This document shows, in pieces, positions 9,708 through 17,698 of a DNA stretch of 64,000 nt. The stretch is from Methylomonas sp. UP202 (GTDB lineage: Bacteria > Pseudomonadota > Gammaproteobacteria > Methylococcales > Methylomonadaceae), in NCBI RefSeq assembly GCF_029910655.1, contig NZ_CP123897.1, positions 1,736,001 through 1,800,000 on the forward strand. The letters run 5' to 3'. The notes under the pieces are model-generated. The model saw only the letters and a list, made by a program, of their open reading frames with translations. It did not search any database and was not told the DNA's origin. A program made the translations under genes and the position numbers. Every line of letters starts with the position of its first letter. The stretch's first letter is position 1.

Positions 9708-10360
9708 ATTCAATTTCCCGAAATAGTTGTTGGCCGAACATCGTTGACGCGCTATCAGCACTAAAGATCGCGGCTGGGGCGAGTTCGTGGCATCCGGTTC
9801 GGTGCGGAGCGGAAGCGAACGAGGCCAAGCGGGGTACTCGCTAAAACCATGAAAGAATAGCCGCCTGTCCAATAATTCCCCCCCCCCGGCGCGCCGACGA
9901 GACACTGGAGCGGCTTCAGCAGCGATGGACGACGGTCACGGATTCGTCGATCGGTAAACCGCACTCCAGCCACTCTCTCGCTACGCGCGTCCGCCATCCT
10001 ACCTCGAATCGGCGCCCGTTCGACAAGCCGATCCCAGTCCGCTTTGCGGATACGGCAACACCGTGACGACCGGCTGTTGCTGATTAGGCAGCGAGTCAGC
10101 AGTTGCTGGCTCGCAGTCAGCAGGCGATCGCCGTGCCCCGCTTTCCGGCAGTGTCTTTACTCGCGGAGTTTGACGGGATTTTCTGTCTTTAACCAATAGA
10201 AATCAATTGTTTATCGAGGATGGTGCGGTTGGCGTCGGTCGCTAACCGCATTCATGGCATATCGGTTGCACTACAGGGCTTAGGCCGGTTTGCGCGCCGA
10301 CGCTGTCGGCCGGGCAAACCGGTTCGAATTTTCGAAATTGACATTCGACTGGGTGAGACA
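9708..10360. other. Divergent intergenic region between chrA and the TonB receptor
   Basis: About 650 bases holding the promoters of two divergent genes. It contains a run of ten C (9878-9887) and short degenerate repeats around 10080-10130. An AT-richer segment at 10185-10215 may hold the receptor promoter, but I cannot name a convincing -35/-10 pair or Fur box. Confidence 0.4.
9878..9887. repeat. Homopolymeric C10 tract
   Basis: Ten consecutive C on the + strand, about 170 bases upstream of the chosen chrA start and in frame with its upstream open extension. Such tracts are slippage-prone. Confidence 0.9.
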
Positions 10361-13123
10361 GTGAAACAGTACTTAGATAGCGCCGATGCGCCAGGTGTCG
10401 GCCTTCGGGCCGGCGTTCCCAAAACTTTAGGTCGCAACACCTTGTCGGCTTGCGTGAGCTTGGCATTAGCGGGGGCGCCACTGATGGTCGTCTCGGACGC
10501 CGACGCCGCGCCGCCGAAAAAGTCGGTCAAAAAAGTCGCCGCGCCCGACAAATCGGTGTCCGATTTGGAAGAGAAAGTAGCCAGACTGACCGCGGAATTG
10601 GAAGCGTCCAAACGCCGCGAACAGGATTTGCTCCGGAAAAATGCCGCGAGCGCCGCAGCCGGTTCGGCTGCCACCAGCGGCGTTGCCTCGGAAGTTGGCG
10701 CGGCTACCGAAGCGGCCGCACTGGCGGCGGCCGAGCCCGAACCCGAACCGGTCGTCGAAGAAGAGAAACCGAAAAATCTGTCCGAAGTGTCGGTCACCGC
10801 TCGACGCAAGGAAGAGAAATTGCAGGAAGTGCCGATTCCGATCGCGGTCATCAACCGGGAAACCCTGGAGCGCGACAACGTAGTGTCGGTGCAGGATTTC
10901 TCCCGTCGCGCGCCCAACCTGGGCGTCACGTCCGCCAATGCCAGGCAAACCAGTATTGCCCTGCGCGGTTTGGGGAAAAACAGCGGCAACGAATCGATGG
11001 AGTCCAGCGTCGGCGTGATGGTGGACAACGTCTGGCGGGCTTGGGTCGGTTCGGCATGGGCCAACTTCGCCGACCTGGATCAGGTCGAGGTGTTGCGCGG
11101 CCCCCAAGGCACCCTGCAAGGCAAGAACAGTAACCTGGGTTTACTGAACATCACCACCAAGGCGCCGTCGTTCAAGGACAGTTACTACGTTGACGGCTTT
11201 GCCGGCGACCGCGATACCTTGCAAGGCAAGTTCGGCGCCACCGGTACGATACTGCCTGGGCTGTTGGCGTACCGGGCAAGCGGTTTTATCGACAAGCGCG
11301 ACGGTTACATCAAAAATTACGACATTCACCGTAGCGAGGGCGATCTGGGTGAAACCAATGCGTTGGGCGGGCGCTTGCAATTTTTGTTGACGCCCAGCGA
11401 CGTGTTGAGTGCGAAGGTCATCGTCGATAAAACCGCGTCTACCCAAACCATGAGCGTACAGCCGCTAATCGCCGATCCGTCAACTTTCGCAAACGGCGCT
11501 TCTAGAGGGACGACGTTTAGCACCCGCTTGGCTCGAAACTGGTTTGACCCGGTGCGCAGCAATGGTCAACCTTTAGCGATCATCGGAGATCCGCGAGCGA
11601 TGGCGAACAATGAGCGCCGTCAATCGCGCGGTGACGGTTCGGGCGTGTCCGCGGAAATCAACTACGACGCCCTGGGGCATCGCTTTACATCAATTACCGC
11701 TTGGCGCGACGCCTTGTTTGAACCGAATCACGACGGAGAGAGCAGTACCGCCGACATTGAGCGTATTAGCGGTTGGACCGTAAAAAACGAACAATGGTCT
11801 CAGGAACTGCGCATAAGCTCGAAGGAGAAAGGGCCGATCGATTACCAGGCCGGCGTGTTTGCGATGCGCACCATTGCGGACACGTTTAACCAGCGTTTGT
11901 TCGGGAGTGACGCCGGGGCTTTTTATGCTAGCAACTCGCAATACTCAACCTTGAACAGCAATGCGATCGGGCGGCAAATGATGCTGGCGTCCCTTAACAA
12001 CGTCATGTACCGGCAAAGCGTTGTGCCCGCGACCGACAGTTACGCGGCGTATGGGCAGGTCAACTGGCATGTGACGGACGACGCGACATTGACCGTGGGT
12101 TTGCGGGATACCTTTGAACGGCGGGAAAACACCGGTTGGAGCCATCCGATTGGCGGAGTCGACTTAGACGTGCTCGGCGCCCAAATCGGCGCTTCGGCAA
12201 ATCAGATTGCCGCCGCCAAGGCGGTTCGAAGTGGCCGTTTGGGAACCGAGTGGGATGCGCCGCGCCAAGGATTCGACCAAAATTCGCAAAACTGGCTGGT
12301 CAATCCCAGCTACAAAATCAACAAGGATCTGATGGTTTATGGCTCGGTATCGGGCGGCAACAAATCCGGCGCGGCACAATTTAACTTGAACACGGGTAAG
12401 GTAGAAAACGTCAAGCCGGAGAACGTGATGGATTACGAATTCGGCATCAAGAGTACCTGGTTGGATCGCAAGCTGGTGGCCAACGTCAACTTCTACCAAA
12501 CCGACATCGAAGGTTTCCAATCGCAATTGGTTATTCCCTGCACGATTGGCGTGGACGGATGCACCACCGGTAACCGAACGACCTTGGGTAACATCAAGGG
12601 CATCCAATTGCGCGGTATCGAATTGGAGACCAACTACGATATTACACTGGGCTTGAGCGTGTTCCTGAACGGATCATTCAATAGGGCGATTTATACCGAC
12701 TTTGCCAACGCCCCGTGTCCGCCGGAAGCAAATTCGGTGATTTGCGACCAAACCGGACGGACCTTGCCGAATGCGCCGACCTTCACCGCCAACTACGGTG
12801 TGGACTACCGCGCGCCGTTGACTTTCGGCTTGGGTAACGACTACGGCTTGCAATGGCATGCCTATTTGATCGACAGCTATAAATCGGCGGCTAATTATAA
12901 CGCCAGTCTGTCGGTGTACGGCAAACAGGCGGCCTACCACGTCACCGACGGCGGTATCGGTATCGGCACCAAGAACGGCAAATACAATCTGGACTTGGTC
13001 GGTCGCAACATCTTCGACACGATCTACTTTACCAATGCCGGAAATTTCTCCAATACCGCGGCGGCCAGCGCGTCGTTCGGCGACGCTCGGTATTACGGCG
13101 TGCATTTCCGGGCCAAATTTTAA
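10361..13123 (+). CDS. TonB-dependent outer-membrane receptor with coiled-coil N-terminal extension
   Basis: From the GTG at 10361 the protein has 920 residues: a signal peptide (hydrophobic core LSACVSLALAGAPL, cleavage near ADA), a Lys/Ala-rich coiled coil (about residues 65-100), an Ala/Glu/Pro-rich linker, a plug domain (VSVTARRKEEKLQEVPI onward, about 140-270) and a large beta-barrel ending in HFRAKF with the terminal Phe. It should import a scarce ligand such as a metal chelate using TonB energy. The roughly 100-residue insert before the plug is unusual. An in-frame ATG at 10220 would put 73 residues before the hydrophobic core, so I prefer 10361, though the ribosome site there (GGGTGAGA) is modest. 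The SMP-30 gene follows 68 bases later. Confidence 0.88.
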   Translation: MKQYLDSADAPGVGLRAGVPKTLGRNTLSACVSLALAGAPLMVVSDADAAPPKKSVKKVAAPDKSVSDLEEKVARLTAELEASKRREQDLLRKNAASAAAGSAATSGVASEVGAATEAAALAAAEPEPEPVVEEEKPKNLSEVSVTARRKEEKLQEVPIPIAVINRETLERDNVVSVQDFSRRAPNLGVTSANARQTSIALRGLGKNSGNESMESSVGVMVDNVWRAWVGSAWANFADLDQVEVLRGPQGTLQGKNSNLGLLNITTKAPSFKDSYYVDGFAGDRDTLQGKFGATGTILPGLLAYRASGFIDKRDGYIKNYDIHRSEGDLGETNALGGRLQFLLTPSDVLSAKVIVDKTASTQTMSVQPLIADPSTFANGASRGTTFSTRLARNWFDPVRSNGQPLAIIGDPRAMANNERRQSRGDGSGVSAEINYDALGHRFTSITAWRDALFEPNHDGESSTADIERISGWTVKNEQWSQELRISSKEKGPIDYQAGVFAMRTIADTFNQRLFGSDAGAFYASNSQYSTLNSNAIGRQMMLASLNNVMYRQSVVPATDSYAAYGQVNWHVTDDATLTVGLRDTFERRENTGWSHPIGGVDLDVLGAQIGASANQIAAAKAVRSGRLGTEWDAPRQGFDQNSQNWLVNPSYKINKDLMVYGSVSGGNKSGAAQFNLNTGKVENVKPENVMDYEFGIKSTWLDRKLVANVNFYQTDIEGFQSQLVIPCTIGVDGCTTGNRTTLGNIKGIQLRGIELETNYDITLGLSVFLNGSFNRAIYTDFANAPCPPEANSVICDQTGRTLPNAPTFTANYGVDYRAPLTFGLGNDYGLQWHAYLIDSYKSAANYNASLSVYGKQAAYHVTDGGIGIGTKNGKYNLDLVGRNIFDTIYFTNAGNFSNTAAASASFGDARYYGVHFRAKF

Positions 13124-13129
13124 TGCGAG

Positions 13130-13161
13130 CCGGCCGGACGGCTTAACGGTCGCCCGGCCGG
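13130..13161 (+). other. Intercistronic GC hairpin
   Basis: CCGGCCGG arms around a short spacer lie just after the receptor stop and before the SMP-30 gene, without a T run. It may be an mRNA processing or stability element that lowers downstream expression relative to the receptor. Confidence 0.4.
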
Positions 13162-13191
13162 ATGTTTCACTCATATCGATAGAGGAGTTTT

Positions 13192-14154
13192 ATGTCAGTC
13201 ACGTATTCGACCCTGTTGTTGAGTATCAGCGCTTTGTTGGCGGCCGGCGGTGCGCGCGCCGACGATCCGGTCACGCCGGCGATTCCGGGTGTCGCGGCCG
13301 GCGGCGTGGTGCTGGAATTGATCAAGGACGGCTTCAACGGCACCGAAGGACCGATAGGCTATAGCGACGGCAGCTTGCTGTTCACCGAGACCAATGCCAA
13401 TAAAATCGTGCGCATCGGGCCGGACGATCAAGTGTCGACCTTTTTGGAGAATTCCAACGGCGCCAACGGCTTGGCCCTGACTCCGGACGGCAAGATCATC
13501 GCCGTGCAAACCAAGGATACCCAGGTTGGCGCGGTTTATCCGGTCAAGGAAAAGACCGTGCTGGCTAAGGATTACCAGGGCGTGAAATTTCAACGGCCCA
13601 ACGACTTGGTACGCGCCGGCAACGGCGGTATTTATTTCACCGATAGCGGCACCCGGCCGACCAAGGAAAATCCCAATCCGGAACCGTCGCATCCCGGCGT
13701 GTTTTATATCAGCCCGGCCGGTGAACTCAAGCAACTGGTCAACGACATCGAGCGGCCCAACGGCATCCAGCTCAGCAAGGACGAAAAGACCTTGTACGTC
13801 GCCAATACCCAAGGCGAACACATTCTGGCTTACGACATCGCCGCCGACGGTTCGATTTCCAACCGCCGCAATTTTGCTAAGTTGGAAGGCTGGCAAAAAG
13901 GCGAGGACGGCACGTGGTCCAGCGGCGCGGATGGTTTGGCGCTGGATGACGAAGGCCGCTTGTTCGTGGCTTCGAATGCCGGCATTGAGGTGTTGAGCGG
14001 CAAGGGCGAAGCTTTGGGCACGATACCGGTACCCAAAAAACCGCAAAATCTGGCCTTCGCCGGTAACGAAAAAAATATTTTATACGTCGTGGGTCGCGGT
14101 GCCGCGTACAAAGTCCCGTTGTTGACCAAGGGCATTTCCAGCCGGCCCAAGTAA
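13192..14154 (+). CDS. Secreted SMP-30/gluconolactonase-type beta-propeller protein
   Basis: A 320-residue protein with a signal peptide (cleaved after about GGARA) and a six-bladed propeller pattern: EGPIGYSDGSLLFTE with the metal-ligand Glu near residue 46, NGANGLALTPDG, FQRPNDLV with an Asn near residue 145, FTDSG, ERPNGIQLSKD, and SSGADGLALDDEG with the conserved Asp near residue 245. Family members are divalent-metal lactonases or esterases. Export to the periplasm beside a TonB receptor suggests opening a lactone or ester in an imported compound, which is inference. An AGAGGAG ribosome site precedes the ATG. Confidence 0.87.
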   Translation: MSVTYSTLLLSISALLAAGGARADDPVTPAIPGVAAGGVVLELIKDGFNGTEGPIGYSDGSLLFTETNANKIVRIGPDDQVSTFLENSNGANGLALTPDGKIIAVQTKDTQVGAVYPVKEKTVLAKDYQGVKFQRPNDLVRAGNGGIYFTDSGTRPTKENPNPEPSHPGVFYISPAGELKQLVNDIERPNGIQLSKDEKTLYVANTQGEHILAYDIAADGSISNRRNFAKLEGWQKGEDGTWSSGADGLALDDEGRLFVASNAGIEVLSGKGEALGTIPVPKKPQNLAFAGNEKNILYVVGRGAAYKVPLLTKGISSRPK

Positions 14155-14220
14155 TTTGAAATTGGCTAGCGGCCGCGCGTTCCGGCGATTGATTTCTCGT
14201 TTTGGAATGTGATCAAAAGC

Positions 14221-14252
14221 TTGTAGGAGCGACTTTCAGCCGCGATCGACGG
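14221..14252. repeat. REP-like repeat (GGAGCGACTTTCAGCCGCGA type)
   Basis: Short imperfect hairpin repeat whose core recurs in reverse orientation at about 48742 and 49312. Typical of extragenic palindromes scattered in gammaproteobacterial chromosomes. Confidence 0.6.
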
Positions 14253-14406
14253 CGCCGGCATTGGGGACGCCTTCAATCGCCGCTAAAGCGCCTCTCCCAC
14301 GAACGGTTTTGAAATTGGTTGGCTGGATTTGGATGTCGCGACCGAAACGACTCTCCAATGACGGTTGGGCTGGTTTATCGATTTAGGCATAGTGGTGGCC
14401 TCTTGA

Positions 14407-14439
14407 CGGGACGAGGATATTCCTCGGCCCGTTTTTTTT
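14407..14439 (+). terminator. Rho-independent terminator
   Basis: An 11-bp stem (CGGGACGAGGA against TCCTCGGCCCG, one mismatch) with a 3-nt loop is followed directly by eight T. It sits 250 bases after the SMP-30 stop and upstream of the sigma-54 promoter, so it separates the receptor/lactonase transcript from the redox operon. Confidence 0.75.
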
Positions 14440-14468
14440 GCCTGTCGCTCGCTGCCGACAGCGGCGCC

Positions 14469-14514
14469 AGCATCGATGCTAGCCGAGCAGCACTGCCTGT
14501 TGCCAGGGTGCTGC
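14469..14514. promoter_or_regulatory. Candidate upstream activator sites
   Basis: Two inverted repeats, the 12-bp palindrome AGCATCGATGCT (14469-14480) and GCAGCAC/GTGCTGC arms (14487-14514), lie about 115-175 bases upstream of the sigma-54 promoter. That is the usual distance for enhancer-binding-protein sites. No activator gene is identified. Confidence 0.35.
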
Positions 14515-14628
14515 AAATTCATCAGTCGCTAGCGGAATCTCGTGCAAGATTCGATTTTTCAAAAGAGTTTTACTTTAAAAGTCTTTTATAAACAGTATCT
14601 TGAATTGTTTTTGATTCGATATTTCCGA

Positions 14629-14645
14629 TTGGCATACTACTTGCC
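14629..14645 (+). promoter_or_regulatory. Sigma-54 (-24/-12) promoter
   Basis: TTGGCATACTACTTGCC matches the RpoN consensus (TTGGCACG-N4-TTGCW) with the invariant GG and GC separated by exactly 10 bases. Transcription would start near 14656, giving a short leader before the rhodanese-like gene at 14717. Control would need an enhancer-binding activator. Confidence 0.75.
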
Positions 14646-14716
14646 CTATCACTAGAGAATTAACCCTTGATGCGTCGAGCGACGCTTGTTGAAAAATGAA
14701 ACGAGAAAACACAATC

Positions 14717-15190
14717 ATGAAACGACCCCTCTCATTCGTGCTGTTGGCGATGTTGCTGACTGCACCGGCTATCGCAGCGGCGGCCGAGAAAGACGCGCAC
14801 GTCCATGCCGATGCCAAGCCGGCGGCGCAGGCGCCCAGACCTTACGAGTACAAGACGCCCAAATTGAATCGCGCGCAAGTCGATGCATTGCTGGCTAAAC
14901 CCGGCGAATTGCTGTTCATCGATACCCGCCGCCCCGACGAAATCAGCAAGATCGGTTCGTTTCCGGTGTATCTGAACGTGCAGGTCGATGCTATCGATGC
15001 GGCGTTGCCGTTCATCCCCAAGGATAGGTCTATTGTCACGGTATCCAATCACGCCGGACGTGCCGGCAAGATTGCCGATTTGCTGGCCGCGAAAGGTTTC
15101 AAAGTGGTCGGCGCGGTCGGTTCGCAGAATTACGAAGAAGAAGGCGGCAAGATCGTCAGGATCGTGCCGCCGGAACCTAAAACTAACTGA
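14717..15190 (+). CDS. Periplasmic rhodanese-like protein lacking the catalytic cysteine
   Basis: A 157-residue exported protein: signal peptide MKRPLSFVLLAMLL to about AAAA, a His-containing linker (DAHVHAD), then a rhodanese fold with LLFIDTRRPDE (about 75), a central strand and IVTVSNHAGRAGKIA (about 120). In active rhodaneses the loop after this strand begins with Cys; here the sequence is SNHAGRAG and the protein has no Cys there, so it is probably a binding or scaffold domain rather than a sulfurtransferase. First gene after the sigma-54 promoter. An in-frame ATG at 14696 exists without a better ribosome site. Confidence 0.78.
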   Translation: MKRPLSFVLLAMLLTAPAIAAAAEKDAHVHADAKPAAQAPRPYEYKTPKLNRAQVDALLAKPGELLFIDTRRPDEISKIGSFPVYLNVQVDAIDAALPFIPKDRSIVTVSNHAGRAGKIADLLAAKGFKVVGAVGSQNYEEEGGKIVRIVPPEPKTN

Positions 15191-15274
15191 TCGTAACCGC
15201 GGATTGCCGGAGTGGCGGCGATCCGCGTTATTCCGCACGGGGCGTTCCGGTGCTTGAGTTTTTGGAGTGGTGAT

Positions 15275-17620
15275 ATGAATAAGAAACAGCTAACAATCGC
15301 GATCGCCTGGGCGCTGTCCCTGGCGATGGTGGGCGAGGCCGGTGGGGCCGATGAAAAATCCGCCGGCGATGCCGCTCCGGCGGCGCAGGGCAAGGCCAAA
15401 TTATGGTCGTATCAACCGGTCAAGTCACCGGCAATCCCGGCGGTCCGGCATCAAGATTGGGTTAGGACGCCTATCGATGCCTTCGTCCTCGCCAAACAGG
15501 AAGAGAAAGGTCTGACCCCGTCGCCGGACACCGATAGAGCCGCCTTTATCCGCCGAGCGACACTGGATCTGTGGGGTGTCATTCCGAGCCCGGAAGAAGT
15601 GGACGCCTTCGTCAACGACGAATCCGAAAACGCCTACGAGAAGCTGGCCGACCGCTTGCTGGCCTCACCCAAATACGGCGAACGCCAGGGCCGCAAATGG
15701 TTGGACTTGGCGCGCTACGCCGATAGTACCGGGTTCCAGAACGATAACGACCGGTTGAACAACTGGCGCTATCGCGATTACGTAATCAATTCATTCAATC
15801 AGGACAAGCCTTACAGCCGCTTTATTCAGGAGCAGTTGGCCGGCGACGAATTGTGGCCCGGCGACGAACAAGCCCTGATCGCGACCGGCTTCATGGCGCA
15901 ATTCCCGGACAATTCCAACTCGCGCGACCTGGTGCAACGCAAATACCAGATCACCACCGATATTACCGATACGGTCGGGAAAGTGGTGTTGGGTCAAACT
16001 TTGGAATGCGCCCGTTGCCACAACCACAAATTCGACAAGATCAGCCAGAAAGACTATTTCTCGTTCCAGTCGTTTTTTGCCAACGTGGCGCCGGTGGACA
16101 ACATTCCGGCCAAGAAAGGTCCGATCGAAGTGGCCTACGACCAGCAATACGCCAAGTGGCAGGAAGCCACCAAGGACATCCGCGCCAAGCAAAAAGCCAT
16201 TATCGATACCCATCGGGAAGAGGCGCTCAAGTATCACAAGGAACGTTATCTGACCGACTCGCGCGACGCGATTTTCAAACCCAAGGAAAAATGGACCGCC
16301 CAGGACCGCTGGGTCAATCATCGCTTGGCTAACGTGACCAACGAAGCCAGCATGCAGTCCTACTTCCAGGAAAAAGGCGAAAGTACCGACGCCAACACCC
16401 GCGACCCCAAGATCGCCGAGCAATGGGCCGAGTTGGAGAAGCTGAACAAGGAATTGCGTAAATTCGACGACTTGAAACCGGCGACGTTCTCGAATGAAAT
16501 TTCGGCGATGACCGAGCTGGGCCATCCGGACGCGCCGCCCAGCTTCGTGTTTGCTGTCGGCGACCATGAGAAACCGTTGGAACAGGTGCAACCGGCTTTC
16601 CCCGCGGCGATTACCGACGAAAAACCGGACATCAAACCGTTGCCGTTCTCGTCCGGCCGTCGCTCGGCCTTGGTGAAATGGATCACCAGTCCGACCAATC
16701 CGTTGACCGCCCGCGTTTACGTGAATCGGGTTTGGGACCAGTATTTCGGCAAGGGCATCGTCGCCACCGTCAGCGATTTCGGCAAGGCCGGCGAAAAACC
16801 GATCAACCCGGAACTGCTGGATTATCTGGCCGACAAATTCGTCAAGGACGGTTGGAGCGTGAAGAAACTGCACCGGGAGATTCTGTTGTCCAGCGTCTAC
16901 CGGCAGTCGTCCGATTACCGCGAAGACGTGCATCAGGCCGATGCCGAAAACCAATTGTTGGCGGTATTCCCCAGACAGCGTTTGGAAGCCGAGCAAGTCC
17001 GGGATTCGCTGCTGGTTGCTTCCGGCAAGCTGGAGGACAAGGTCGGCGGCCCGAGCGTATATCCGCCGCTACCGTCGGCGATCAACACCAACTACGGGGT
17101 CAACAACGCCAATTTCAACGACAAAATGTGGCGGACTTCGAAGGACGAGAAGGACCATAACCGCCGTAGCTTGTACGTGTTCACCCGCCGCAGCATTCCG
17201 TATCCGATTCTGGATTCGTTCAACATGGCGTCGCCGCAGGAAGCCCACAGCAAACGCGAGGTGACCACCACGCCGGTGCAAGCCTTGACGCTGTACAACA
17301 GCGAATTGATCTTCGACTGGTCCAAATCGCTGGCCGGCCGGGTCATCAACGAGGCCGGCGAGAGCGAGGAAGAACGGATTGCCAGACTCTACCAAATCCT
17401 GTTTGCCCGCCAGCCGAACGACCAGGAAAAAGAGGAGTTGCAGGCCTTCTTGAACGAACAGGAAGGCGTGATTCGCGCCAAGGCCGCCAACGGTAAATTC
17501 GAAGTCAACGTGCCGGCCGGGGTCAAGGATAAACCGATCGGCGACCCGGTGCGGGCTGCCGCCTTCGTGGATTTGGTACACGTGGTCGCCAATTCCAACG
17601 AATTCATCTACCGGTTCTAA
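15275..17620 (+). CDS. DUF1549/DUF1553 (PSCyt2-PSD1) secreted protein with one haem motif
   Basis: A 781-residue exported protein with a signal peptide (MNKKQLTIAIAWALSL to about EAGGA). The N-terminal half is a DUF1549 domain (about 60-270: TPIDAFVLAKQEEKGL, RRATLDLWGVIPSPEEV, RKWLDLARYADSTGF) containing a CARCH haem-binding motif near residue 246 followed by NHKFD. The C-terminal half is DUF1553 (about 465-770: PTNPLTARVYVNRVWDQYFG, then LHREILLSSVYRQSS). The family is abundant in Planctomycetes, is nearly always paired with DUF1501 and has no assigned reaction. The DUF1501 partner follows 78 bases downstream. Confidence 0.9.
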   Translation: MNKKQLTIAIAWALSLAMVGEAGGADEKSAGDAAPAAQGKAKLWSYQPVKSPAIPAVRHQDWVRTPIDAFVLAKQEEKGLTPSPDTDRAAFIRRATLDLWGVIPSPEEVDAFVNDESENAYEKLADRLLASPKYGERQGRKWLDLARYADSTGFQNDNDRLNNWRYRDYVINSFNQDKPYSRFIQEQLAGDELWPGDEQALIATGFMAQFPDNSNSRDLVQRKYQITTDITDTVGKVVLGQTLECARCHNHKFDKISQKDYFSFQSFFANVAPVDNIPAKKGPIEVAYDQQYAKWQEATKDIRAKQKAIIDTHREEALKYHKERYLTDSRDAIFKPKEKWTAQDRWVNHRLANVTNEASMQSYFQEKGESTDANTRDPKIAEQWAELEKLNKELRKFDDLKPATFSNEISAMTELGHPDAPPSFVFAVGDHEKPLEQVQPAFPAAITDEKPDIKPLPFSSGRRSALVKWITSPTNPLTARVYVNRVWDQYFGKGIVATVSDFGKAGEKPINPELLDYLADKFVKDGWSVKKLHREILLSSVYRQSSDYREDVHQADAENQLLAVFPRQRLEAEQVRDSLLVASGKLEDKVGGPSVYPPLPSAINTNYGVNNANFNDKMWRTSKDEKDHNRRSLYVFTRRSIPYPILDSFNMASPQEAHSKREVTTTPVQALTLYNSELIFDWSKSLAGRVINEAGESEEERIARLYQILFARQPNDQEKEELQAFLNEQEGVIRAKAANGKFEVNVPAGVKDKPIGDPVRAAAFVDLVHVVANSNEFIYRF

Positions 17621-17633
17621 CGATCACTGCAAA

Positions 17634-17662
17634 CCTACGGGGCGCCGCCGGCGCCCCGTAGG
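17634..17662 (+). other. Perfect 13-bp intercistronic hairpin
   Basis: CCTACGGGGCGCC pairs perfectly with GGCGCCCCGTAGG around a 3-nt loop, 14 bases after the DUF1549 stop and 37 before the DUF1501 start. With no T run it is more likely an mRNA stabiliser or partial terminator than a true end of transcription. Confidence 0.6.
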
Positions 17663-17698
17663 GCCTTTGCCGACCAATAACAATCAAGAGGTTTACCC

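Noticed and set aside
10220-10360. Upstream ATG for the TonB receptor giving a 967-residue protein
   Set aside because: It would place 73 residues before the hydrophobic signal core, and its purine run (GAGG) directly abuts the ATG with no spacing.
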